DNA of 64,000 nucleotides from Diaporthe sp. PMI_573 (taxonomy: Eukaryota; Ascomycota; Sordariomycetes; Diaporthales; Diaporthaceae). The position numbers and the translations under genes were made by a program. Shown in pieces: positions 43,908-53,750 of this stretch (positions are counted from its first letter, which is position 1; every line of letters starts with the position of its first letter). The notes under the pieces are model-generated. The model saw nothing but the letters and a program-made list of their open reading frames with translations, searched no databases and was not told where the DNA came from. The stretch covers positions 558,001 through 622,000 of the forward strand of contig JAJTUP010000035.1 in NCBI GenBank assembly GCA_021399435.1. Direction: 5' to 3'.

Positions 43908-44189
43908 TCACCGGATGCAATAATGCGGCAATTCCGAGATTGAACTAGGAAGACTTCCTATAGTCTGTTCATCTTCTGGTTTTGATCCATCGTACTCATG
44001 GTATAGGTCGTTGTTTTCGTTTTTTCGTTGACTGGCAAGCGCTTGCGTAACGCTGGCCGCTGTAATCTCGGTGGAGGGGTGGTTTGGCCCTAGGACTTGC
44101 CGTCTATCGTACAAAACACCTTGAAGAGCCTTCGACGCGTCGCTATATCTCCTGGACGTGACAATACTGGGCTGGCCTCTCGTGGGCAA
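43908..44189 (-). pseudogene. TPR-repeat fragment of an NLR-type protein
   Basis: YSDASKALQGVLYDRRQVLGPNHPSTEITAASVTQAL matches the kinesin-light-chain-type TPR found in fungal NB-ARC/NACHT-TPR proteins (motif LGxxHPxT). Only about one repeat remains. Confidence 0.55.
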
Positions 44190-45806
44190 AAGGCGTTGAC
44201 GACGTGTCGGTGCGGCCTATCGCCCATGACTGTCAAGCTGTAGGAAACGCGACAGACCGTCCTGGAGCAAAAATACGAGTGCGACCACGTTCATAACAAT
44301 TCGCAAGCAAGCCCTATGTGGTTATTTAGAGTATATTGTAACAAGTACCGTACTGTACTTAGTAATACAAGTTATAAGCTTTTCCAACTCTGCGTTCGTC
44401 TTCTGGCCTGCTGGGACTGGCACTACTTTGACTGATGTAAGCCGATCGGCGAAACAGTGCGCATATGGACGGTTTTCAGCAATGTGAGGGTAGTATTTGT
44501 ACTGCACCCGGGTCAGATGCGTCCCTTGCCTGTGTGCTTCTTCAAACGATCATCAACAGCTTTTCACCTCTGACGTTTCAGGTGGCCACGTGCTGTCACC
44601 CGCGTGAATTTGACTCCACAGTCTGGGCAGCTCGGCTGAGGCATGGCCCGCCTTCGCAAAGAAACAAGCCCCACGGCGACTGCTTACCGTCTACCGCCTT
44701 TTACGACAGAAGTCTGTTTACGAGAAAAACTCCGTTGAAGAAAACAGTGCATCGAAAATGGTAAGTTGGACAGCAACAAGGTGGGGATACGTTTCGGAAT
44801 AACAAGCATCCCTTTGGTACGGCTTGGATCATAGAATACAACCTATATTAGGTAGAATTCTCCTGAGCTGCTCCCCCAGGTGTTGAACGTATTCGTCTTC
44901 CCCTGCCCCGCTGCCTAAGCCCTCAGTCACGCAAGAGGGCAGCTTAGGGCCTCGTATCATTTGACAAAATACTCATTTCGCAGTCTTGTTGCCGATGGAC
45001 GAGCTGGGGACGCCATCGCCGCTTCACTATATCGTTGTTCACCGTGGCTCTTTATATCTGGGAACACACGACCGATACCAATGAACACATCATATAGCCT
45101 CCAGTCCTCAGGAGACTCCGTGACTGGTGGACTCAACCATGTCGATAGCAGCAGCCAAGAAACCCATGCTTCCTCAAATAGGGAGGACGGTGGTGATGTA
45201 TGTGTTGCGCTAGGTGACGGACGATGGCCCGAATCTGTCGACACATATCTTCCATTGTATTCATTTTATCATACGCGTTAGAATCAGGAACAATAACTTT
45301 TCCAACGCCTGCTACGCAGTAACTCAGCCCCCCAAGTGTCCCGATCGACCAGGATGTCGTAATCATACATTCTGTCAACAATTTTTGGGCGATGGGCTTT
45401 GCACTTGTTCTTCAGGGTCACCACGGGCTCCCCAGGTGGCGCGCCGCTGCCACATGCAACATCAATTGTCCGATTTGGACTACCCTGCTTGGTTGAATAC
45501 TCACAGATTTGATTCGAATCGCTTTTCCGTGCCCGGATTCGTGGCCACTGTCTCGCCGCCCGTACCCCCACTGCTTCAGGCCAGGCAGGCAGATATTGGT
45601 GCAGTGGGCAAAGTAGTTAGATATCGCCCGCAGATCCCTGCAGCTGCTGCGCTCCAGGCAGCACTGAGGCCTCCAATTCAAGAGGATATAATTATCTTGA
45701 CTGCTACGGCTAGGAAATGGATACTTTATATCAGGTTCCACACATATAGGGGCCAAAATTGTCCCTTTTCCAAGAAGAAATTGAGACAATGGAGCTTCTC
45801 TCTAAC
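44190..45806. other. Intergenic, decayed sequence
   Basis: Several unlinked frames on both strands. The minus-strand pieces at 45133-45571 may be the decayed continuation of the vWA gene, but no motif is secure. Confidence 0.35.
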
Positions 45807-46190
45807 CTAGGCAAACTGATAGGTGATGGTGCCGGGACCGAGAGGCGTGCGGGAAAGCTCGTCTGATGCATCCTTGATAGCCTGGAAGATTGCGGCGTCA
45901 TCCTCTCCAGCAGGCTCGCTGTCGGTGATTGTGATGATCAAGACGGGGACATGTATCTGGCCCTGCCTTGCGCACGAAAGCACGAGGGGCTCGAGGATCT
46001 TGCGATGAATCTCGGTGCTGATGTGGGTGCGGCCCCTGAAGTTGACAGACTCGATAAGCTTGTTTACATCGGCTTCGTTACCAATATTGTCGCCCTGAGC
46101 ATCCCTGTTGATAAATCGGAGTGCTGCACGAAGCCTGCGTTCCTGAATGCCGCGACTAATGCCATTCGCTGTATTGCATTGCCCATCCAA
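45807..46190 (-). pseudogene. von Willebrand A-type domain protein fragment
   Basis: RFINRDAQGDNIGNEADVNKLIESVNFRGRTHISTEIHRKILEPL, then VPVLIITITDSEPAGEDDAAIF resembles the second half of the vWA domain of fungal proteins (ADVNxLF...TxxGTxL...ITDGxP). The first strand with the metal-binding DxSxS is not found upstream and the sequence ends soon after the domain. The threonine-containing part is altered (THISTEI for the usual TPxGT). Likely a remnant. Confidence 0.5.
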
Positions 46191-46812
46191 TAGAAATACC
46201 AGCTAGAGTGGTCCTTGTATTTACCTGGAGTGAAGAAATTTGCTGCCCTTGGTCCCGCTAGACAGGTACTCGACACCCTCTGTTGTTATCGGCGCTGGCT
46301 ACAAATTCCATGACTGCCTACCTATTTGGATGCAGTTAGGGCGGATGACAGTACCGAATGTCCGGTCCGTAAGGTCCCATTAATCCAAGACAGCATCTTC
46401 AGAATCACATGGAGGTTGTCCATGGTATTAAGATAGATATCAATTCAAGAGACCGGTAACGAGGAAATGAAATTGGCAGCCAAGGGTTGCTTTGCTGGGG
46501 CTTGTGTGCAAACATCTGTCTGCTTGTTTTGAATTGGTAGCAAGTGTGGAATGGATGGTGATCATGTTTGTCGGGTTCATTGCCAAGACTCGCTAGCTAA
46601 TTGGGTACCCAGAGCGCCAAGCCAATTCTGCACGGCAAGACGGGAGCACTCCAAGAAAGCGGGGTCTGCCCCATGGTCACCCATAACCCGTTGCTGAGCA
46701 ACGGCATAGCCCAAAACGCCAATATCTTGGAGCCTCACGGTCGTTTCTACAACTTCCCACTACACATTTGCCAGCTGCTTCACCACTCCGTTGCAGCAAC
46801 AAATAATTATCC
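46191..46812. other. Upstream region of the nuclease-like gene
   Basis: No gene seen. Probable promoter and leader of the next ORF. Confidence 0.35.
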
Positions 46813-48687
46813 ATGCACCCAGACGCCATTACAGGCTGGCTCAAGGACCTGCATAACAGCTCTCACTGCTGTGGGGACCCTGCGGGCTGTCCTCTCCCAG
46901 CCTGGAGTGAGCCTTTATCACACCGCGGCTCCGCAGCAAAATCCCTTCACTCCGCCTCTCGACGGCCCCCAAAGAGACGACGAGTTCTCGGGGAGCTTGA
47001 TCCCAACCAGAGACCCTCCTCTATGGCAAGCAAGGAGAACAGGCTGGGCAAGATCACAGACGCTGTCATTGAGCCCGATGACCCCCCTCAGCTGGGACCT
47101 GTGAGGGACGATGACGATGCATTCTGGCAAGACAGCGCAGATGTTGGCAGTCGCCGCCGGAGAAGTCCACGGAAGCATTCATCAACGGCACCTGCTTTCG
47201 CGGCTCCAGGCCTCGACGGAGCGGTGTATTCCGGCAACGACCATGACTTGCAGGATGACCACAAAACCCCTCGTGCAGTGCGCACTCGTGCCCACAATCC
47301 TCTCCAGCCCGGGAAGCAGCATACATCTGGCTACACATTAGGGCTGCAGAAAGGCATGCAGTCGGCCCACAGGCTGTACTCGGCCCGGAGCACAACGTCC
47401 TCACATTCCCGATCTTCGAGTCCTATCAAGCGTGCTCTGGATTTGCAAATGCTCTCGAAGCCGGTGTACTGGAGCCATTCGACAGACTTCAAGGAGATAC
47501 AGACCGCTCTGAAAGCCTTCCCTGACGTCCTTAGTATTTTCAACGAGGCACGACGCATCGCTGGACATGGGTTGCAATATTTGCCTGTGGAGCTCAAGCC
47601 CGAGTTACAAGATATCCTCGCGATTGACCCGGACCTGGACATTTGCTTTGCTAACGAGCGGCTGGTCGGTCAGTTGACGAGAGCTTCGCGTTGCCGTGCT
47701 GCTATGATCCATCGCGCTGTATCACCGACGCCACCGACCGAATCACAGCTCCGACAGATAGCACATGTGGACTATCTTGCTACCGAAATGCAAACCTTAC
47801 ATGAGCTGGCCGACTTGACGAACGAGTTCAAGACAGTACCGCGGTCGGAGGCGGCTTGGAACTCAGGAATCCATGAGCCGATTCTACGCCTCGCCGTAAC
47901 ATCGTGCAAGCTAGAGGACCAGGACCAAGACCATGGATCGTCATGTTGGGCTGAGGCCGAGAACATCACTCGCGCTAATATCGCAAAGCCGTTCTTGCCT
48001 ACGGCCGATCACACAATCGTGACATCCAGCGCCTCACTGCCATCATCATCATCATCCGCCATGTCTGTAGAAACGTCCAGCACCGGAATCGGTCATTTGC
48101 AGTTCACGGCGGGCCCCAGCGCCAGCGACAAGGAAATCCAGATTGCGGCGGGCAAAATGATTGACTTTGCCATCGTCTTGCGCCCGCCCCCACCCGCTAT
48201 AATGCCAGACTCTGGAGAGTCCCTCATCCGGTCTCTCTATCACCTTGTCAAATCCCTACCCGAGGGCACCAACTTTTTCAACCAATGCACGTACGAACCT
48301 CTGGTTTTTAGTCCAACTGGTGTCTTCATCGAAACAAAGATCGACAGCCGTCAGTATGCAGAAGCGCAAAATCAACTGGGCATCTGGCTGGCTTCATGGT
48401 TCGGGCGTGTTCGTGCTATCCGTGAGCATATATCAGAGTTGAGAAAGGACCTGGGCTCGATACACACACCTTGTGTCCCTGTGCTCCTGGTTGTGGCGGA
48501 TGCATGGCAGCTATGGTTTGCTGTGGATGGCGAGAGGCAGATCGATGTGCTTGGACCGGTGAACTGCGGTGGCACGTCAACGCTTGATGATGCATACCGG
48601 TTGTTTGCCGTGCTCAGGCGGCTTGTGAAATGGGTAGGGAAGGGGGGCTTCCGTGCTTGGGTTGAAGAGATGGTGAAACTCTACTAA
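46813..48687 (+). CDS. PD-(D/E)XK nuclease-like protein (624 aa), intact
   Basis: Single exon starting MHPDAITGWL. The N-terminal 210 residues are low-complexity and basic (PKRRRVLGE, RRRRSPRKHS, SRSSSPIKRALDLQ), typical of this fungal family (PF20516 type). The C-terminal half has the nuclease-like fold: EAAWNSGIHEPILRLAV (about 348-364, possible helix glutamate), KMIDFAIVLRPP (about 450; the D) and VFIETKID (about 500; the E-x-K), then AQNQLGIWLASWFGRVR. The three acidic/basic positions of the PD-(D/E)XK core are present, so it could cut DNA or RNA; no member has a role I can state with certainty. The frame has no stops or shifts, unlike most neighbours, which suggests it is maintained. Family members often lie in transposon-rich regions. 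Confidence 0.75.
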   Translation: MHPDAITGWLKDLHNSSHCCGDPAGCPLPAWSEPLSHRGSAAKSLHSASRRPPKRRRVLGELDPNQRPSSMASKENRLGKITDAVIEPDDPPQLGPVRDDDDAFWQDSADVGSRRRRSPRKHSSTAPAFAAPGLDGAVYSGNDHDLQDDHKTPRAVRTRAHNPLQPGKQHTSGYTLGLQKGMQSAHRLYSARSTTSSHSRSSSPIKRALDLQMLSKPVYWSHSTDFKEIQTALKAFPDVLSIFNEARRIAGHGLQYLPVELKPELQDILAIDPDLDICFANERLVGQLTRASRCRAAMIHRAVSPTPPTESQLRQIAHVDYLATEMQTLHELADLTNEFKTVPRSEAAWNSGIHEPILRLAVTSCKLEDQDQDHGSSCWAEAENITRANIAKPFLPTADHTIVTSSASLPSSSSSAMSVETSSTGIGHLQFTAGPSASDKEIQIAAGKMIDFAIVLRPPPPAIMPDSGESLIRSLYHLVKSLPEGTNFFNQCTYEPLVFSPTGVFIETKIDSRQYAEAQNQLGIWLASWFGRVRAIREHISELRKDLGSIHTPCVPVLLVVADAWQLWFAVDGERQIDVLGPVNCGGTSTLDDAYRLFAVLRRLVKWVGKGGFRAWVEEMVKLY

Positions 48688-49568
48688 GCCAGTTCAGTCA
48701 TTTAATTACGTAATAAATCTATGATGTGTGTATGGTGTAAAGTTGCTTCGGCGACGAAGGCATGGACACGTTTGCTCTGAGGATGGATTGAAATTAGTTG
48801 GGCATCAAAACACCTGTGTATATGACTGAGCAGGGGCAATCCATAATCTGGAATTGCTTGCTTGTGATCGCATTTGCCCCGGTAGGGGCGGAATTGAGGA
48901 ATCTACCAGGCCTATTCAAGTAATCTGTGGCCAATGCCTCAGCTGGGGCCACAAATTGGAAACAACGCCCTTACTTTTTCCTGGCGGCACATTGAGAATA
49001 AAGACCTGTCATTCCCCAACCCGTCTCTATTTTAGCATCCTTCACAATTGGCCTCATTTCAGAGCCTTAAAACTCAATCATTATTCCATACATTAGCTAC
49101 ACTCAATGATTGGCGGAAATCTCGCCAACGCTAGTAGTTGATCCAGAGGAGGTTGGAGTGAATATAAATCCAGGAATATGACTGGTACGGCGTCAAAATA
49201 AGAAGTGTGGGGAAAACATAAAGTTTCGCAAGATGAAATGTCGGCAGATAGGTCTGACCAAATGATTTGCAAGCATTTCAATCTTCATGGACCGAATCAG
49301 CTTCATAAGATCCTCTCGTGACCACCAACTGCAGCCTTGTCTGGCCAGTGCTGTCGGAGGCCGCCTGCTCTTTTCCTCTCCACAAGGCCTCACCTATACC
49401 TCCCTGTCTGAGCAGGATTATTTATCCTGCTGAGTACTTAAGCCCCGAGCCCTCCTGGCGGATCACCTTCTTTGGTCGTTCCCCAAGTTCCTTTTCAATA
49501 TACAGCACACGTCGCTCTGCACCCATCATTCACACACCCTTCGGCGGATCGTTTCAACACAAGATACA
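48688..49568. other. Intergenic between two intact genes
   Basis: Short frames only. A near-palindromic GAGCAGGATTATTTATCCTGCT lies at about 49408-49430. The last 100 bp are probably the leader of the next gene. Confidence 0.4.
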
Positions 49569-50768
49569 ATGACCTTGGCGAGGAATACCAGACTCCAGAG
49601 ATATGAGGATGACAGGAATGACGCTGGCCAAAAATTCTACAAACTCAAGCAGAAGACGAGAAATTATATCGACCTGGTGTACAGGATGACCATGGGCCGA
49701 CAAACTCTACCCAAACTGGACTCATACTGTGGTATTCTAGTGGCGCTACGGTTCCTGGGCGCCGGCACCAGCAGACAAACAGAACCCATTGATCTGCTGA
49801 TAGCATGGGTCCATGACAAAAATAAGTCGATGTTCGGATTCGCTCATGAATTCGACCGCGATAAACTGAGGCGCCGGGCAGCTGAATACAGCTGGACGCT
49901 CCACGATCTCAAAGTCATCGCGGCGGAGTGGTTCCAAGGGAAGGATGAGGACAAACTATTATGTTTGGCGAAAGCCGTAATGCAGGAACATGCTAGATAT
50001 GCTGTTGGAACGCCTCCTCACGACACTATCCCGTGGGAAATCCGAGCCTCTATCCGCCAGGCGTGGGAGAAAAGTACGGCGCAAGGAACCCCATATATCC
50101 GGCTTAAGCAATCGCTACGCCTGCTCGGGGTGCCCGACAAAGCGGAAGAGTGCAGGGTGCTGAACTGGCTGTGGGATAAGAGTCGGCTTGAATGGTCTCA
50201 GATACGCCGGTATCCATGGGAGCTGGCGCACCTAGAGCTCATCGCCAGCATATGGATAACAGCGAGGGGTTCGAGGACTCCAATGACAAAAGCTTCAGCC
50301 TGGCTAGCTGAAATCACAGAACAGCAGGGTCCGAATTCTGCTGGATCGCGACCAGAAGAGAGCCGTGGTCAGCCGGGCCACCTACCAGGCATACACGAAA
50401 CAACGGGTAGGCAGAAGAAACGGGGTAGGGACGAGATGGACGCAGAGGAAGTGGAGGAACTTGTGCGAGAGAAATCGCCGGTACGGGGTAAGAGGGAAAA
50501 GTTCGCGGACACTGCAACGCTGGGAAAAATCGCGACCCTCGCGAAGGCTCACAAAGCCGCCAAGGAAACGATCGATGCGGCCAAGAAAGCGATCGACGAC
50601 GCCACAAAGGCATATAACGCCGTTGCTTGGGGGACTACAGAACTGGTGACACATTTTGTTGAGCAGCGAGACTATGCCGCCGGTCCTGTCATTATGCCGG
50701 GCCGATACCTCGAGCCCGCTCAAGAAGTGAGGTATCCATGGAGGAACGTGAATGAGAAGCGCCGATGA
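49569..50768 (+). CDS. Hypothetical protein (399 aa), intact
   Basis: Single exon, start MTLARNTRLQRYEDDRNDAG. The first 250 residues look globular and helical with many tryptophans (SWTLHDLKVIAAEWFQG, EIRASIRQAWEKS, RYPWELAHLELIASIW), with two similar halves that may be a diverged internal duplication (residues about 85-120 and 195-230). A charged linker follows, with KKRGRDEMDAEEVEELVREKSPVRGKRE, a possible nuclear signal, then an alanine/lysine-rich helix (AKETIDAAKKAIDDATKAY). No known family recognised. The frame is clean over 1.2 kb, so the gene is likely real and recent enough to have escaped decay. Confidence 0.7.
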   Translation: MTLARNTRLQRYEDDRNDAGQKFYKLKQKTRNYIDLVYRMTMGRQTLPKLDSYCGILVALRFLGAGTSRQTEPIDLLIAWVHDKNKSMFGFAHEFDRDKLRRRAAEYSWTLHDLKVIAAEWFQGKDEDKLLCLAKAVMQEHARYAVGTPPHDTIPWEIRASIRQAWEKSTAQGTPYIRLKQSLRLLGVPDKAEECRVLNWLWDKSRLEWSQIRRYPWELAHLELIASIWITARGSRTPMTKASAWLAEITEQQGPNSAGSRPEESRGQPGHLPGIHETTGRQKKRGRDEMDAEEVEELVREKSPVRGKREKFADTATLGKIATLAKAHKAAKETIDAAKKAIDDATKAYNAVAWGTTELVTHFVEQRDYAAGPVIMPGRYLEPAQEVRYPWRNVNEKRR

Positions 50769-52161
50769 GCGTATAGAGTGTACGGCATAGTGCATTCCCC
50801 AAAGTTCCGGTTTCTCATCTCCGGAAGTAGGCACTTTTGGCTCTTGCAAGGCTTCCTCCATCTCGAAGATTGTAAGTTTCAATATCCTCTATAGCGGAAA
50901 GGATGTTTGAAGCTAGAGTGCCCGAATCAGGGCATGCGGAGAAATCGCAAGCAAATTTGGTGCTGCTATTGCTTTTAGACAAGGGGAAATCGAGCTTAGC
51001 CTACGTAGACTACCTGGTCTTGATAGTTGTCACGAACATATGCTTTGCCAGGTCCCTCTGCAAAATACTTCGTTGCGTCGTAGATTGACCCATGTCAGAC
51101 ACTGGGTCACTGTCTCACCTTGGGCTGGAAAGGTCCAGCACCGTCTTACAAACCATCCTGTGATATTTCTGTTCAGGCGCACACTTTATCCCAATATCTA
51201 ATTAATAGTGCGTACTCTCCATTCATTTATAATTTTCTTTCTTGTTGTATTGTAAATCATAGTTTGTAAGTACACCAAGCTTTGAAGTTGTTTTGTGCGC
51301 GAAAATTTGGGTTCCCGATGATGGTCCGTCTGGCTCTTTCTTAGTTGAGCGTCCCGCCCCCGAAAAGATCTTAAGCGTATGCGGATCTTTGATAGAGGAA
51401 CGCAATGATGCAACAATTACTTTCTTTCATGTATCGGTACCGGTAAACACGTGCCCATCCCTAGTATTTAGCGGTTCCGGAAAGCCATTGTACGGAACCT
51501 TGGACGGCACCTGAGCTATTTTTCGGTAGCTCGCCATCGTAGGACTGTAGGCTTACTAATCGGGGACGTGATCTGAGGCAGCTCCAACGAAATTGTAGCA
51601 ATTCAATGCCCAAAGAAAATAGTCGAAGTGCAGGAGAGCGCAATAGGGCAAAATCGCCACTCGGTTCGCTACGTCATTGCGCGTCCTGCCCCTCGGTCCA
51701 GGACGAAATTCCGCGCCCACTCCCACCCTACAGTCCCCATTCACGGGCCAAACCCGTCTCGTTTCGCCATTGAAGCAAAATGCGAGACGGTAGTAGAGAC
51801 CGAAATGCAGCGCTCATCATCAATCAATCACCCCAATCAAATCAATCAACCCAGCCGATTCCTCCCTTCAATCAAATCAATTCCAGCGATTTGCAAGTTG
51901 ACATGATTTGATAAAGTTGATATGTGCTATACTACATCTGAACTGTCCAAAAAGGTTAACATAGCCTGCCCTGCGCCGGTCCTACCCTGTACAATATGGT
52001 CACAGATAGGTGATACTTCTTGCTCCCATAAAAAGTCGTAGCCTGATTGGTACCCACTATCGCTGGCTAACCCACGCCAAACCCTGGACCAGCTGACACG
52101 CTCTGCATCCTACCGCGACGCGTCAACTTCGCCATCCACACCACATGACACCAGCGACAAG
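50769..52161. other. Intergenic, no gene supported
   Basis: A CAATCAATCAC / CAAATCAATCAACC run lies at 51820-51850. No motif-bearing frames. Confidence 0.4.
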
Positions 52162-53319
52162 ATGCCGGACTCGCCAGCGCTCTCTTCACCGGCGAGTCTT
52201 CTGCCGGAGATTTCAACGCCTTGCCCCACGCCACTCTTTCCTTCTGCGTTCTCGCGACTATCACAACCAAGGACTGTGGCCCAGCAACTCGAGGAGGTTA
52301 GAAAGGTTAGTCGGAAGGTCAGCTGGGTCATCGTCAGAAAAGTCGGGTGGATCATCCTCAGAAAGGTCAATCAACGAGTTACCCACTTCGTAAAAGAAGG
52401 GGCAGGTATTCAGCGTCATGATTGATCTAAGCCCCTGTAAAGCACAGGTAGTCATTCACCACCTGCAAAGCACAGACGGTCATCTCCTTGCCGCTGTCCA
52501 TCCCTTCCAGCTGACGAGTCCCACCCACCTCCAAACCCAACGAGCCTTACCATCACCTCTCTACCATTCTCATATACGAGCAACGACAGATCTCTGCGTC
52601 AATCCTGTCACCAGCTCCGCCAGCCTCTTTTCATGGATGAAGTTCGAAATATCCAAACGGAGTTCCCAGAAGCTGCTTCGATTGTTTCCAAAAAAGCTAG
52701 GCTGGAAGATGACTTGTCCCGCGTCAACCATCCATAATCATCCGAACGAACTGTCCCTATGGGCTGCCATCAATCAGATTTGCTCGCTCGTGGTCCAAAG
52801 AACAGCAGCACTGTCCATAGCGATGCGGACCACTCATGGCCATTTAAACGAAGTCCAAGCCCAAAGCCACAGCCTGAAGAAGACCCTGCTATAACAGCAT
52901 ATTGGCAGCAGAAAGCCCAACAAACCAAGGAACAAATGCACCGGGCAAACGAAAATATTCGCCGAGCTCGACAAGCATATGCCACCCACCGATGAAACCG
53001 TTTGCCAAGCCCAGTTTTGTCAGACACAGGATCAGACGCTACACGTTCAGACGTTGACGATAATGGATACTCTCCACAAATGTTTGGATTGGCGGAGAAG
53101 GACCCAGAGGTTGAGGATGTCTTTGGGCCACAGCTTGCAGCTCGACTACGAGCACGTAGGCCTGTGTCTCAGCGCCAGAGCACCCCTCTGTCGTCGCAGA
53201 AGCCTCTCGAAGCAGATGACGGCCGTGCTATGAAAACGACTAAATCACCTTCACAGCCTTGCCTGAACAGCCAGCAGATAAGGCCGCAACACATACGGGC
53301 ATCGCGTCAGCATCCATGA
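52162..53319 (+). pseudogene. Unknown gene killed by C-to-T type stops
   Basis: One reading frame stays coding-like for 1158 bp but is broken by four stops (TGA near 52423, TAA near 52438, TAA near 52735, TGA near 52993). Every one can be made from CGA or CAA by a single C-to-T change. The frame starts MPDSPALSSPASLLPEIS, contains a coiled-coil-like stretch (AQQLEEVRKVSRKVSWVIVRK), MDEVRNIQTEFPEAASIVSKKARLE, ITAYWQQKAQQTKEQMHRANENIRRARQAY and ends RASRQHP. No family recognised. Stop type and even spacing fit RIP or cytosine deamination, not random decay. Confidence 0.55.
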
Positions 53320-53750
53320 CGGCCCACATCACCAGCTCGCCCAAGCTTGTCATGGATTCCAAGGGCTGTGCCCCCAGACTTGCGGCGATTGACGAAACGG
53401 AGCGGCTGTGACAAGCTCTTTTACGAACTCGACTCTCGGGGTCAGGCGCGGCTGTTAGGGGCTGACAGCGAGATGAAACGCTGTCTTCGCGGTTGAGCAT
53501 TAACAGGCTCACCCCTTATCATGGGAGCTTAATTCTAGTGGTTAACAGATCGCAGAAGGATCTGGTCTCTGGCATGGTTGGCCGCTGAGTTGGGCACCGT
53601 TGCAAATCGCGGCTCCATCCTAGTGGAAAGGCTAAGGATGGACGGGAAGGTCATGGATGGTCTAGGCATATTCGTCACTCTAGCAGGGCTGGGCGCAGCG
53701 GTATAGCCTAGGCACCTTGGGTTGGAATTTCCCCCGATGTGGTTGTTATC
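53320..53750. other. Intergenic 3' of the NLR
   Basis: No gene. Two CTAGCAGGGCT phrases occur (about 53681 and 53752). Confidence 0.4.

Noticed and set aside
43551..43943. 130-aa plus-strand frame
   Set aside because: Unclear; part overlaps the TPR relic and no domain was seen.
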